Shown: positions 1-11,850, counted from the first letter of the stretch. The stretch: 64,000 bases of DNA from Bathymodiolus brooksi (GCA_963680875.1 OY804578.1:97679689-97743688); one strand, 5' to 3'. Translations and numbers: made by a program. The notes: a model not told the origin generated them from the sequence alone.

Positions 1-80
1 TTTCATCATTTTAAAGCTATTTACCAATTTCCAAAACATAAAATTTTTTGGTCAAAATCTTAGCTAATGCCTCTTTAAAT
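1..80 (+). repeat. Dispersed repeat, copy 1 of 2
   Basis: This stretch at the left edge is repeated with few differences at 24979-25059 in the same orientation. It shares the run TTTTTTGGTCAAAATCTTAG and the end CTTTAAAT. It has no coding potential. It is probably the end of a larger dispersed element cut by the window edge. Confidence 0.7.
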
Positions 81-483
81 ACATGTATGATGTATGTCAG
101 ATTGTTAATTAAATATACGTGTTCATAAATGGTACCAGTTCTTTCAACGCTTTGCTTTGAAGGACAAGACCATTCTGGGGGAGGGGACAGCATTCACAAA
201 TAATAGAAACAAAATATTATCCCTTCCTACAAATTTACAAGGCATGATATAACGTAGACATATTTACATGTGAAAGAAATTATACTGCAATCAGTATATT
301 TACTCTCTATGTAAAGAGGTATAACCATTTACTGTGTTCGTCTACTAGACGTATAATGACTCCTGGTACCATGCATCTTATGTAGAGCAATGCGCAATGA
401 ACACAACCGCGATGTAAATTCATCAAAAATGTCCAATGTGCTTTTTGAATTTTGTATGTGTACATGACATATCGGGATCAGGT

Positions 484-560
484 CATTATTCCGACAGCTC
501 ATTGCTCCGACGGCCCATTATTCCGACAGCCCATTTCTCCGACAACCCATTATTCCGTCA
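484..560 (+). repeat. 16-bp tandem array, first block
   Basis: There are about five units of CATTATTCCGACAGCC with substitutions and an almost constant period of 16. There are no unique spacers, so this is not a CRISPR array. Confidence 0.9.
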
Positions 561-851
561 AAAATGGTCAAAAGTAGTATAATTATCTTAAAACCTGTTG
601 TTTTTCTTCTATACCTAACGGAAGACTGACTTTAATCTTTATACTCACTGGGCGGATTGTTTCTGTATTAAACTAAAGGGTAAATATGGGGTCAAAGTCA
701 AATGTCATGGTGCTAGCAGATTCCTTACATCATGACGACATGAGAAATATCAGTACCAATTTCGGATGGTCTAACACTGCTACATTTTGGATTTAATCAT
801 GAAAAGGTTTACACCGCCACCGTAACGCGAGACGACACACAAATTATTGTA

Positions 852-867
852 GGGGGGGGGGGGGGGG
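852..867 (+). repeat. Homopolymer G tract (16 G)
   Basis: An uninterrupted run of 16 G. It can form a G-quadruplex and is prone to length error in assembly. Confidence 0.9.
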
Positions 868-1333
868 AGTTAATTTCTTGCCCTAATGTTTACCGGAAAA
901 AAAATCTGTCCGGACGAAAATACCAGCCCCTGCCCCCGTCCGTCCATAAACCTTGTAACCCTTCAAAACCGTCCAAAGTATTTTTGTTTATTAAGCATTA
1001 CACAAAGGAGTACACCATATGTAGATGTGCATGAAATAATTATAAAGGTTTGTTCTGACATTAACGGTTGCATTTAGGATACAGAGGGCGGAGGTAACCA
1101 TTGTGAGTGAGCTAGTCTAGTTTGATCCTGGATCTGGAGAAAAAAAATGCCATTACCGTACATTATGATTAATACAATAAAATATGTCCATAAACTCCAG
1201 GAGGGGGACTAAAATTAAATAATAAAGATTTAATTTTAAGTAAAATTCGGTTGTTGTCGGGAGTATCACGTCTAGACTCCCACAATTTGTGACCGGAGAG
1301 ACACTGCTTTATGCTGTTCAACCGGGTGCGTAG

Positions 1334-1430
1334 CATTATTCCGACAGCCCATTACTCCGACAACCCATTACTCCGACAGCCCATTACTCCAACAACCCAT
1401 TATTCCGATAGCCCATAGTTCCGACAGCCA
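1334..1430 (+). repeat. 16-bp tandem array, second block
   Basis: Six units of the same 16-bp repeat as at 484-560, in the same orientation. Confidence 0.9.
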
Positions 1431-2091
1431 ATAATCTTGCTCAGCAAAGAATTTTCTTTATGACATCGGGGCCAGGAAAACAAACCACAATCTACAAAAC
1501 AAGATTTGCTGTCAGCAAATCTCAATTATCTTGCCGACGAGGTACACGAACTGACGATGAAATGTGAATGAACTCAAATGTTCCAGAAGAGCACGCAGCT
1601 TCTGCATATCTGATTGCTGCAATACAAGGTTGCACAAGTTTGTCTTGTTGCTCATGGTCAATTCCGAACAAGGCAATCACATCCAGTGAAGAGGAAATAG
1701 CTCTATGTACAATAATTTCAAGGCAGCTCCAAATTTGGGAAATGGTCATTTAAATATTTGAATTTATTCCTGCGACTGTTGCGCGTCCGGCGACCGTCGT
1801 TAGGGAAGTATAAATGAGCCCTTAGTATGTCATATCCTCATTTTGTATCCAGATTGTCGCCATTGCACAGTACCCAAAACGTTTACCCGAGGGTATGTGG
1901 CACTCGTTTTATTTCTATTTGACAATGTGCATTGTCGGATTAATGGAAATTTTCATTCTCAGCCAATTATATGTTAGCATTTCTACGTTACCATGGCAGT
2001 TGAGATTTTTCTCATACTTAAGAAAATTCTCATGTTTTATGGCGCTAGGGCCAGGTTTTAAAAATATCACAAAATTAATGTAGATATTTGT

Positions 2092-2187
2092 CATTGTCGG
2101 AGTAATGGGTTGTCGAAAAAATGGGCTGTCGGAATAATGGGTCGTCGGAATAATGGGCCGTCGGAATAACGGGCTGTCGGAGCAATG
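2092..2187 (-). repeat. 16-bp tandem array, third block, inverted
   Basis: Six units of the reverse complement of the 16-bp repeat (GGCTGTCGGAATAATG). It faces the two upstream blocks. A - strand frame across it translates to a repetitive S-D-S-P-type peptide, which is only the satellite being read. Confidence 0.9.
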
Positions 2188-2612
2188 ATACGCCCTCGAC
2201 ATATCAATATAAACACATATTTTGTGGGATTTTTGTTCAAATAGTTGACATGATGGGTGATTGTTCGTTTTGTTGATATTGGTGGAATTGTTGACCATCA
2301 CTGTTTAAACGTTCTCAGAATATGACGTACATTGTCGGGAAAGCAAAAATAAGACTCATTAGACTAGAGTCTCGTTTGTTGTGTGTCCCTGCTTCTAAAT
2401 TAAGCTTGTACAATTTTTTTTTACGTTTGCCGACAATGTAGGTATATTTTCTATACATGTCAGTTATAAAGGTCAAAGGTAACGTGTCTAATGTAGCTTT
2501 ATTTTGACGAGAACTTTTTACTTTATTATCCTATAAATTTGTTATTTCTGTTGATGATTTTGGAGAAATAACTATAAGGGCACGTCTAATGTAAGGGGTC
2601 ATCCTTATTCCA

Positions 2613-2668
2613 TAACCGCCATGATATAATTGAAATATTGTTGAAAGTGGCGCTAAACATCATAGCAC
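2613..2668 (+). repeat. SINE tail fragment
   Basis: It carries the tail block 'gccatgatataa..tgaaatattgttgaaagtggcg.taaaca' shared by the main SINE family of this window. The tRNA-like head is absent. Confidence 0.7.
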
Positions 2669-2988
2669 CCTTCCCCCCTTATTCCATCACCTTATTTTGT
2701 TTACTTTTTTCACGTGTTTTACTCCCGTATATTTGAAATGTTATGCTTTTCGGTCTATTTGGTATTAAGACTAGACGCGATAAAAGATACAAATTTGCAC
2801 GTTTAGCACATGCATTCGATAACACGTTTGTATCAACACAAATGAAGAAAATATAGTTTACAGAACAGTACAGAGCAGAATTTTTATTGGTTTGAAATCC
2901 ATATGCATTGTACAAAGCTCTCAGATTGAGTAGACTATCATTGAAAAATGATATATTCAATACTGAATAGTGAATTATATATGCACTA

Positions 2989-3240
2989 TTTATACCACGG
3001 ATTTCTAAGTTAAACGGCTAAACAATCGAACGCCAAGCTTGAGATTGTTTATCGTTTAACTCGGAAAACCGTGGTATAAATGATTTGTAACATGAAGCCA
3101 TGCAATATCACATCTAGGTCGTTGCTTATTACACGGCTCTCTGAGAGTAATAAAACTACAGCCCAGATTTAAGGTGTGCAATATCTCGTATCTGCGTGTA
3201 TTATTTCATAGTTCTTAGCTGTTGCTTTCATTCTGGTATC
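2989..3240 (+). mobile_element. MITE-like element with internal hairpin, copy 1
   Basis: It begins with a hairpin whose arms read TTTATACCACGG and CCGTGGTATAAA, then about 170 bp of unique sequence ending CATTCTGGTATC. A full-length, clearly homologous copy lies in reverse orientation at 44466-44723. It is flanked by two related segments at about 2920-2988 and 3297-3350 ('cagattgagtagact ... tagtgaattatatat'), which may belong to an older host repeat. It has no coding potential. Confidence 0.75.
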
Positions 3241-3539
3241 ATATAAACCATAAAAAGATCAAAGGAAAAGATGGCATTCATTTTACAAGATAAGTTTTCA
3301 GATTGAGTAGACTAATTCTATATTCGATAGTGAATTATATATCACATAGTATTCACGATGTAAGCTGCAGAGAATTAGTATAGCTCCTCTAGAAAAAAAG
3401 AAGGAAATAAAACAAGAGTAGAGTTTCCCCCGGAAATAATGATTCAAGAAATTTGCCAGATATTATTTTCTCGTCTGATGGCGAAACTTTGGTATTGTTT
3501 TTCCGGTGACGACGGTTATTTTTAGGGGTAAATAAGAAA

Positions 3540-5412
3540 AGTAATAATAACTCAAATTGCCATTGCAAAGCAATAGCGGACGTCACCCCACCCCATTATT
3601 TTAGTACCTCGGTTTCCATGGTAACGGCAGCCATCTTGAATTTGTTCAACCCGTCAAAACCTTCCACAAACTAACTGCAGCCATTTTGAAACTTAATATA
3701 TCTGTTTGCAAATCTGCATGTGACAAGAAACATTACTGTAAAGTTTCTTGAAGTTTGGAATAAATGTAACAATTTTTGCACCTTGGTTACCATTTTGAAT
3801 TTTTTCAACGCCCAAAAGCTGCCACACACTACGGTGGATATTCCTACAAAGTTTCATGAAGTTTGATGAAAGGAATCCAACATTTTTTTTAAATTCCCCT
3901 TTTTTGTTTCCTTGGCAACTGTGGCAAAGTTTGTCCAACCGATTCGGATTTGTTTGGCTTATCTCGTTCCACTAGATGTGGATGTTGTTCCCATCAAGTT
4001 TCATCAATTTCTGTTTGGCCAGTAACCTGCTATGATCATTTTTGTGTTTTTCAATTTTTTAGTATTTTGGTCGTTTCCATGGCAACGGCAGCCATTTTGA
4101 AAAAATCAACCCTTAAAAGAACAACTTCACATGGCATATGATATTCCTACAAGGTTTCATAAAGTTTGATCAAGGCATCTCCGAGAAATCAGGCGGAGAA
4201 AAATGTGTGGAAGAATAATAAGAATAACTAGAATTACCATTGGAAAGCAATAGCGGACGTCACCCCACCCCATCAACACACCAAACGCTTCCACACACTA
4301 CGGTGAATATTCCTACGATGTTTCATGAAGCTTGATGAAAGAAATAAAAAAAAAAAAAAAATCCCCTCTTTTTTATTTCCATGGCAACTGCTGCAAAGTT
4401 TGTCCTACCGATTCCGATTTTTTTGGCTTATCTCGTGCCACTAGATGTGGATGTGACAGGAAACATTACTGCAAAAATTTGTGAAGTTTGGAGTGAATTT
4501 AACAATTTTTTGCACCTTGGTTACCATGGCAATGGCCGCCATTTTGAATTTGTTCAACCCCCAAAAGCTGCCACACACTACGGTGAATATTCCTACAAAG
4601 TTTCATGAAGTTTGATGAAAGGAATCCAAAAAAATTTAAATCCCCCCTTTTTTGTTTCCATGGCAACTGCGGCAAAGTTTGTTCAACCGATACCGATTTT
4701 ATTGGCTTATCTCGTTCCACTAGATGTGGATGTTGTTCCAATCAAGTTTCATAAATTTCTGTTCGTTCCTACCATGTTTCATGAAGTTTGATGAAAAAAT
4801 TAAAAATAAAATACAAATCCCCCCTTTTTTATTTCCATGGCAACTGCGGCAAAGTTTGTCCTACCGAGTAAATTTAACATTTTTTGCACCTTGGTTTCCA
4901 TGGCAATGGCCGCCATTTTGAATTTTTTTCAACCCCTCAAAAGCTGCCACACACTACGGTGGATATTCCTACAAAGTTTCATGAAGTTTGATGAAAGGAA
5001 TCCAAAAATATTTTAAATCCCCCTTTTTTTGTTTCCATGGCAACTGCGGCAAAGTTTGTCCAACCGATTCCGATTTTGTTGTCTTATCTCGTTTCACTAG
5101 ATGTGGATGTTGTTCGTGTCAAGTTTCATCAATTTCTGTTCGGCGAGTAACCTGCTATGATCATTTTTGTGTGTTTCAATTTTTTAGCATTTTGGCCGTT
5201 TCCATGGCAACGGCAGCCATTTTGAAAAAATCAACCCTTTAAAGCACAACTTCACATGGCATATGATATTCCTGCAAGGTTTCATGAAGTTTGATCAAGG
5301 CATCTCCGAGAAATCGAGCGGACAAAAATGTGTGGAAGAATAAGAATAATAATAGTGAAAAAGAAACGTAGAAAAGCAATGCGTCACCCGACTGGAGTCG
5401 GGGTGACGTAAT
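3540..5412 (+). repeat. Degenerate tandem repeat block (CCATGGCAAC / GCAATAGCGGACGTCACC family)
   Basis: Phrases such as TTTCCATGGCAACTGCGGC, CCATTTTGAA and TTTCATGAAGTTTGATGAAA recur in order at least five times. 'caatagcggacgtcacccc' appears near 3573 and 4247, and a related palindromic end 'gcgtcacccgact..gtcggggtgacg' closes the block near 5376-5405. The small open frames here (60-84 codons) are readings of the repeat. It looks like two or three head-to-tail copies of a dispersed element. No transposase is visible. Confidence 0.7.
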
Positions 5413-5809
5413 GAAAGTTGTTCAGCTCATCGTTTGATGTCTTTCATCATGATATAACTTAATTATATACCGGTTGTGAATCAAATGAAAAGATTCTTTT
5501 CAGAGATCCTTCTCCGTAAAATTTTCTAAGAAGCATATGAAAAGAAGAAGAAAAATAATATTCTCTATTGAAACCATGATTATAAGATTCAATGTGGGAA
5601 CAAGATTCAAGTTCCCTCAATGAATTAAACGTTATTTACGCTTATATTCTAGAACAGTATGGATGAATAGGATAATAATAAAATATTACTGAAAGCTGTC
5701 CACACCTTGGTATCTTTTATCATAAGATAAGTTAATTATATGTCATTAGAAAACCAAACGAAAGATATCATTTCATGTGGTCATCCCCTATTGGAACTGT
5801 ACATTACTA
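5413..5809. other. No gene or clear repeat seen
   Basis: AT-rich sequence with no open frame of note and no match to the other repeats of the window. Confidence 0.6.
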
Positions 5810-6070
5810 TATGATTGATTGATTATTGCTTAACGCCCAGTGAGAAGTATTTCAGCTATACTGGATTCAGGACGAGAACATGTCCACCAATACCTGTAAA
5901 TGAAAGAGAAGCGAGGGAGGTACGGGACAGCCGGGACAACGACATTTGCTTGTCAAAGACTACGGTCAGGCTTTTCGTATTTTCACCAGAAAATGCCAAA
6001 TCGACCACATGGGCATGCACTGGACAGCTCTGAGACTCGAGCTCTAAGAATCACCCCGATACCCAGTGCA
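5810..6070 (-). repeat. SINE-like fragment (second SINE family)
   Basis: 'attgcttaacgccca..gagaagtatttcagctata' resembles the tail block at 48480-48545 and 51583-51650, so this is probably a diverged - strand copy of that family. The 72-codon frame here is incidental. Confidence 0.4.
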
Positions 6071-6145
6071 TTACTATGATACGAATCTCTGTATGAACCG
6101 AATATTACTTAAAGATCCCCTATGGGAACTCTATATTAGTACGAT

Positions 6146-9100
6146 GGGATTCCCTATGGGTTTCATATCATGAATTTCCTATGGGTTTTATATCATGGAT
6201 TACCTATGGGTACCATATCATGGATTGCCTATGGGTACTATTTCATGTATTCCCTATAGATACCATATTATGGATTGCCTATGTGTATTACTTCATGGAT
6301 TGCCTATGGGTACTATTTTATGGATTACCTATGGGTACTATTTCATGGATTCCATATGGGTACTATTTCATGGATTACCTATGGGTACCATATCATGGAT
6401 TGCCTATGGGTACTATTTCATGGATTCCATATGGGTACTATTTTATGGATTACCTATGGGTACCATATCATGGATTGCCTATGGGTACTATTTTATGGAT
6501 TACCTATGGGTACTATTTCATGGATTCCATATGGGTACTATTTCATGGATTACCTATGGGTACCATATCATGGATTGCCTATGGGTACTATTTCATGGAT
6601 TCCATATGGGTACTATTTTATGGATTACCTATGGGTACCATATCATGGATTGCCTATGGGTACCATATCATGGATTACCTATGGGTACCATATCATGGAT
6701 TGCCTATGGGTACTATTTCATGGATTACCTATGGGTACCATATCATGGATTGTCTATGGGTACTATTTCATGGATTCCCTATGGATACCACATCATGGAT
6801 TGCCTATGGGTACCATATCATGGATTGCCTATGGGTACTATTTTATGGATTACCTATGGGTACCATATCATGGATTGCCTATGGGTACCATATCATGGAT
6901 TGCCTATGGGTACTATTTCATGGATTACCTATGGGTACTATTTCATGGATTACCTATGGGTACCATATCATGGATTGCCTATGGGTACCATATCATGGAT
7001 TGCCTATGGGTACCATATCATGGATTGCCTATGGGTACTATTTTATGGATTACCTATGGATACCACATCATGGATTGCCTATGGGTACCATATCATGGAT
7101 TGCCTATGGGTACTATTTCATGGATTACCTATGGGTACCATATCATGGATTGCCTATGGGTACCATATCATGGATTGCCTATGGGTACCATATCATGGAT
7201 TGCCTATGGGTACTATTTCATGGATTCCCTATGGATACCACATCATGGATTGCCTATGGGTACTATTTCATGGATTGCCTATGGGTATTATTTCATGGAT
7301 TACCTATGGGTACTATTTCATGGATTGCCTATGGGTACCATATCTTGGATTCCCTATGGGTACTATTTCATGGATTCCATATGGGTACCATATCATGGAT
7401 TGCCTATGGGTACTATTTCATGGATTACCTATGGGTACCATATCATGGATTGTCTATGGGTACTATTTCATGGATTCCCTATGGATACCACATCATGGAT
7501 TACCTATGGGTACTATTTCATGGATTTCCTATGGGTACTATTTCATGGATTGCCTATGGATACTATTTTATGGATTACCTATGGGTACCATATCATGGAT
7601 TGCCTATGGGTACCATATCATGGATTACCTATGGGTACCATATCATGGATTGCCTATGGGTACTATTTTATGGATTACCTATGGGTACCATATCATGGAT
7701 TGCCTATGGGTACTATTTCATGGATTACCTATGGGTACCATATCATGGATTGCCTATGGGTACCATATCTTGGATTCCCTATGGGTACTATTTCATGGAT
7801 TCCATATGGGTACTATTTCATGGATTTCCTATGGGTACTATTTCATGGATTGCCTATGGATACTATTTTATGGATTACCTATGGGTACCATATCATGGAT
7901 TGCCTATGGGTACCATATCATGGATTACCTATGGGTACCATATCATGGATTGCCTATGGGTACTATTTTATGGATTACCTATGGGTACCATATCATGGAT
8001 TGCCTATGGGTACTATTTCATGGATTGCCTATGGGTACCATATCTTGGATTCCCAATGGGTACTATTTCATGGATTCCATATGGGTACTATTTCATGGAT
8101 TACCTATGGGTACCATATCATGGATTGTCTATGGGTACTATTTCATGGATTCCCTATGGATACCACATCATGGATTACCTATGGGTACTATTTCATGGAT
8201 TTCCTATGGGTACCATATCATGGATTGTCTATAGTATGGGTACTATTTCATGGATTGCCTATGGGTACTATTTCATGGATTACCTATGGGTACCATATCA
8301 TGGATTGCCTATGGGTACCATATCTTGGATTCCCTATGGGTACTATTTCATGGATTGCCTATGGGTACTATTTCATGGATTACCTATGGGTACCATATCA
8401 TGGATTGCCTATGGGTACCATATCTTGGATTCCCTATGGGTACTATTTCATGGATTCCATATGGGTACTATTTCATGGATTGCCTATGGGTACTATTTCA
8501 TGGATTCCATATGGGTACTATATCATGGATTGCCTATGGGTACCATATCATGGATTGCCTATGGGTACTATTTCATGGATTGCCTATGGGTACCATATCT
8601 TGGATTCCCAATGGGTACTATTTCATGGATTCCATATGGGTACTATTTCATGGATTACCTATGGGTACCATATCATGGATTGCCTATGGGTACTATTTCA
8701 TGGATTCCATATGGGTACTATTTCATGGATTACCTATGGGTACCATATCATGGATTGTCTATGGGTACTATTTCATGGATTCCCTATGGATACCACATCA
8801 TGGATTACCTATGGGTACTATTTCATGGATTTCCTATGGGTACCATATCATGGATTGTCTATAGTATGGGTACTATTTCATGGATTGCCTATGGGTACTA
8901 TTTCATGGATTACCTATGGGTACCATATCATGGATTGCCTATGGGTACTATTTCATGGATTACCTATGGGTACTATTTCATGGATTACCTATGGGTACCA
9001 TATCATGGATTGCATATGGGTACTATTTCATGGATTGCCTATGGTTACTATTTCATGGATTCCCTATGGGTACTATTTCATGGATTGCCTATGGGTACTA

Positions 9101-9943
9101 TTTCATGGATTCCATATGGGTACTATTTCATGGATTACCTATGGGTACCATATCATGGATTGCCTATGGGTACTATTTCATGGATTACCTGTGGGTACTA
9201 TATCATGGATTGCCTATGGGTACCATATCTTGGATTCCCTATGGGTACTATTCCATGGATTACCTATGGGTACCATATCATGGATTGCTTATGGGTACTA
9301 TTTCATGTATTCCCTATGGATACCATGTTATGGATTGCCTATGTGTACTACTTCATGGATTACCTATGGATACTATTTCATGGATTCCATATGGGTACTA
9401 TTTCATGGATTCCATATGGGTACTATTTCATGGATTCCATATGGGTACTATTTCATGGATTGCCTATGGGTACTATTTTATGGATTACCTATGGGTACCA
9501 TATCATGGATTGCCTATGGGTACTATTTCATGGATTACCTATGGGTACCATATCATGGATTGCCTATGGGTACCATATCATGGATTGCCTATGGGTACCA
9601 TATCATGGATTACCTATGGGTACCATATCATGGATTGCCTATGGGTACTATTTTATGGATTACCTATGGGTACTATTTCATGGATTGCCTATGGGTACCA
9701 TATCATGAATTGCCTATGGGTACCATATCATGGATTGCCTATGGGTACTATTTCATGGATTACCTATGGGTACCATATCATGGATTGCCTATGGGTACCA
9801 TATCTTGGATTCCCTATGGGTACTATTTCATGGATTGCCTATGGGTACCATATCATGGATTACCTATGGGTACCATATCACGGATTGCCTATGGGTACTA
9901 TTTCATGTATTCCCTATGGATACCATATCATGGATTGCCTATG
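6146..9943 (+). repeat. 25-bp minisatellite array, about 150 units
   Basis: The unit is TGGATTGCCTATGGGTACCA plus TATCA (25 bp). The commonest variants are tacCATATca versus tacTATTTca, and tgcc versus tacc versus tcca. Because 25 is not a multiple of 3 and the unit has no stop in any + frame, all three + frames stay open for long distances: 1258 codons from 6275, 1175 from 6181 and 679 from 6195. Each frame reads the same 25-residue peptide period (M-D-C-L-W-V-P-Y-H-G-L-P-M-G-T...). This is a property of the satellite and not evidence of a protein. The - strand has stops in every frame. Two 5-bp insertions (ATAGT) at about 8231 and 8861 mark a 630-bp internal duplication. Confidence 0.95.
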
Positions 9944-9959
9944 GGGAACGTGTCATTAG

Positions 9960-10584
9960 ATTTCATATGGCAACTAGAAAAGTTCCCTAGGTGTATCAAC
10001 ATTTATTTTACGGTAAGCGAGAAAGTATTCGTTATCCAGATCACACCCTAGTTTATCATAAGATAACGTAATTAAAAGATCCTGTCAGGGGTATAGTCCA
10101 TAGGACCGTCACGAAATAACTGAAATATTGTTGAAAGTGGCGTTAAACACCGTAACCCAACCCTAACCATGTCGCAGTTTTATATAATTTATTTTCGTCA
10201 ATTTCGAAAATGTCCATCAAAGTAGCATGCTAAATTATAAATATAGAAAAAAAGATTTTTTCCCCAAGATAGATTGTCAAGTTGACAGAAAAGTATTTGA
10301 TCATTAAAATTGATCCATCAGTGCATGTTTAATGAACCACATGTGTAAAATAAATGTTTATTTGTAACAAATGAATCAAATTTTTATGTTTTAAGGAAAC
10401 ATTTGTGATGTAATCATTAGAAGTTGTTACAAGTTGTTCGTTTTAGGGTCTGAATTTCCGACAGATACACATGTACATTATTTTAATAGCTTTCTAATGA
10501 TAGTGCACATGAACCATATAGTACAGAGGGATTATGAGCTATGAGTATTTAACGATATTTCACTTATATAGTATTTAGTGGTGC
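9960..10584. other. Mostly unique intronic sequence with one SINE tail
   Basis: 10105-10160 carries the SINE tail block (TGAAATATTGTTGAAAGTGG CGTTAAACACCG). The rest is AT-rich with no recognised feature. Confidence 0.6.
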
Positions 10585-10705
10585 TTACAGAAACCAACAA
10601 ACAGCCGAAAGTCACAGACAAAGTTTTCATCACATGGGGTTGTATCGAGTAGACCTCGTAGTCATCACGGATGGTATTCGAACAATTTTAGTTTTGATTC
10701 ACAAC
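10585..10705 (-). repeat. Diverged SINE fragment
   Basis: Reverse-strand match to the SINE body (gtcac.gacaaagttt..tcacat..ggttgtatcgagta.acctcg), with substitutions. No tail is visible. Confidence 0.55.
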
Positions 10706-10960
10706 CTAATCAAAGTTACATGTTAGTTGTATCGCCTTTTAAGCATTGCCAACAAGGGGGAAAGAGATAAATCAACCATCTAATTTTATTTAGATTGGTA
10801 TTGACTGTCACTTATAATAATGTCAATGTCTTATGTATTTTGTTTGCGGATTCAGTGAAATATCCCCAAACGCATATCTTAAATATTGCTTATAATATTG
10901 GATATTGCCAACCCATATACAAGTAGTACATTTTTGAAAACGCAATTATCCCCTAAAAAG

Positions 10961-11154
10961 TACTAACGTTGTGAGTTCGAATCCTGCTCATGGCGATGTG
11001 TACTCAATATAACTTTATGTAATAAAATTTGTCAGTGACTTGCGGCAGATCGGTGGTTTTCTCCGGGTACTCCGGTTTCATCCACCAATAAAACTGGCCG
11101 CCACGATATAACTAAAATATTGTTGAAAGTGGCGTTAAACACCATAAACCAGCC
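10961..11154 (+). mobile_element. tRNA-derived SINE, ends about 33 bp before an SLC6 exon
   Basis: It contains the second promoter box (GTGAGTTCGAATCC), the body (gtgtactc...gtcagtgacttgcggcag..cggtggttttctccgg) and the tail (TGAAATATTGTTGAAAG-like, GGCGTTAAACACC). The A-box half of the head is missing. It sits just upstream of the polypyrimidine tract and splice acceptor of the exon starting at 11188. Confidence 0.85.
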
Positions 11155-11187
11155 AACCAACATTCAATGCCACTCTTTTTGTTTCAG

Positions 11188-11645
11188 GTGCCTTCCTCAT
11201 TCCTTACCTCATTATGTTATTTATCGAAGGTATGCCCTTATTATACCTCGAGTTCGCCGCTGGACAACATTTCCGGCGTGGTAGTATGGGCGTTTGGACT
11301 AAAGTGCATCCGTACTTAGCTGGCATAGGTGTTGCTAGTGCAGTTACCTCCTTTATGGTTGGTATTTATTACAATGCCATTATAATGTGGTGCTTTTACT
11401 ATGTCGCCAATTCCTTCCAATATCCACTGCCATGGTCTGAGTGTGAAAAGGTTAACGGGACAATTGTTGATGTAGAATGTGAAAGAGGAGGACCAACATC
11501 TTATTTCTGGTACCGCCAAGCTTTAGACATTTCCTCAGGGATCGATGAGAGCGATGGAATCAAATGGAAGATGTTGATATGTCTTATCTTTGCATGGGGT
11601 GTTATATATGCCTGTATATGGAAAGGCATTAAATCTTCAGGGAAG
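11188..11645 (+). CDS. SLC6 transporter exon: TM2 to TM4
   Basis: The exon lies between the acceptor TTTTTGTTTCAG and the donor AAG|GTATGT. It enters with two bases completing a Gly codon and leaves in phase 0, giving 152 full codons. It encodes TM2 (G-A-F-L-I-P-Y-L-I-M-L-F-I-E-G), the GQ turn, TM3 (with conserved V-G-I-Y-Y-N), the long second extracellular loop and TM4. The loop holds the two Cys expected to form the conserved disulfide (S-E-C and V-E-C) and an N-G-T glycosylation sequon between them. Y-F-W-Y-R and the loop length match the B0AT group. If the intron were retained the frame would run on for 57 codons through a 24-bp repeat. Confidence 0.93.
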
Positions 11646-11686
11646 GTATGTATTGTTAGACAATTTTTTTCCCTGCTGACAATCAT

Positions 11687-11850
11687 GATTGACAAACATG
11701 CGTTAATCAAGATTGACAAACAAGCGCTAATCATGATTGACAAACATGCATTAATCAAGATTGACAAACTTGCGTTAATCATGATTAAAAAAACATGTGT
11801 TAATCATTGTCGATAAACATGCGTTAATCATTATTGATAAACATGCGTCG
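11687..11850 (+). repeat. 24-bp intronic minisatellite just after the exon
   Basis: About seven units of GATTGACAAACATGCGTTAA TCAA (24 bp), exact period for the first five and then decaying. It begins 41 bp after the donor site. Since 24 is a multiple of 3, it reads in the exon's frame as an 8-residue repeat (I-D-K-H-A-L-I-x) before a stop at 11814. Confidence 0.9.

Larger units (their letters stand above)
466..2205. mobile_element. Possible foldback-type element bounded by inverted 16-bp arrays
   Basis: Three arrays of the same 16-bp unit (CATTATTCCGACAGCC) lie at 484-560, 1334-1430 and 2092-2187. The first two run on the + strand and the third on the - strand. Both outer edges carry 'gacatatc'-like sequence, at about 468 and 2200. 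Inverted termini built from short tandem repeats are the layout of foldback (FB) elements. Element status is an inference: no transposase frame is visible inside, and the edges are not proven by a target duplication. Confidence 0.45.

Noticed and set aside
484..2187. CRISPR-like arrays
   Set aside because: The 16-bp units follow each other without unique spacers and the genome is clearly eukaryotic.
6181..10051. Open frames of 1258, 1175, 679 and 359 codons as large repetitive protein genes
   Set aside because: All are readings of one 25-bp satellite. Three frames are open at once over the same DNA and encode the same peptide out of register, with no splice signals, start context or non-repeat domain.
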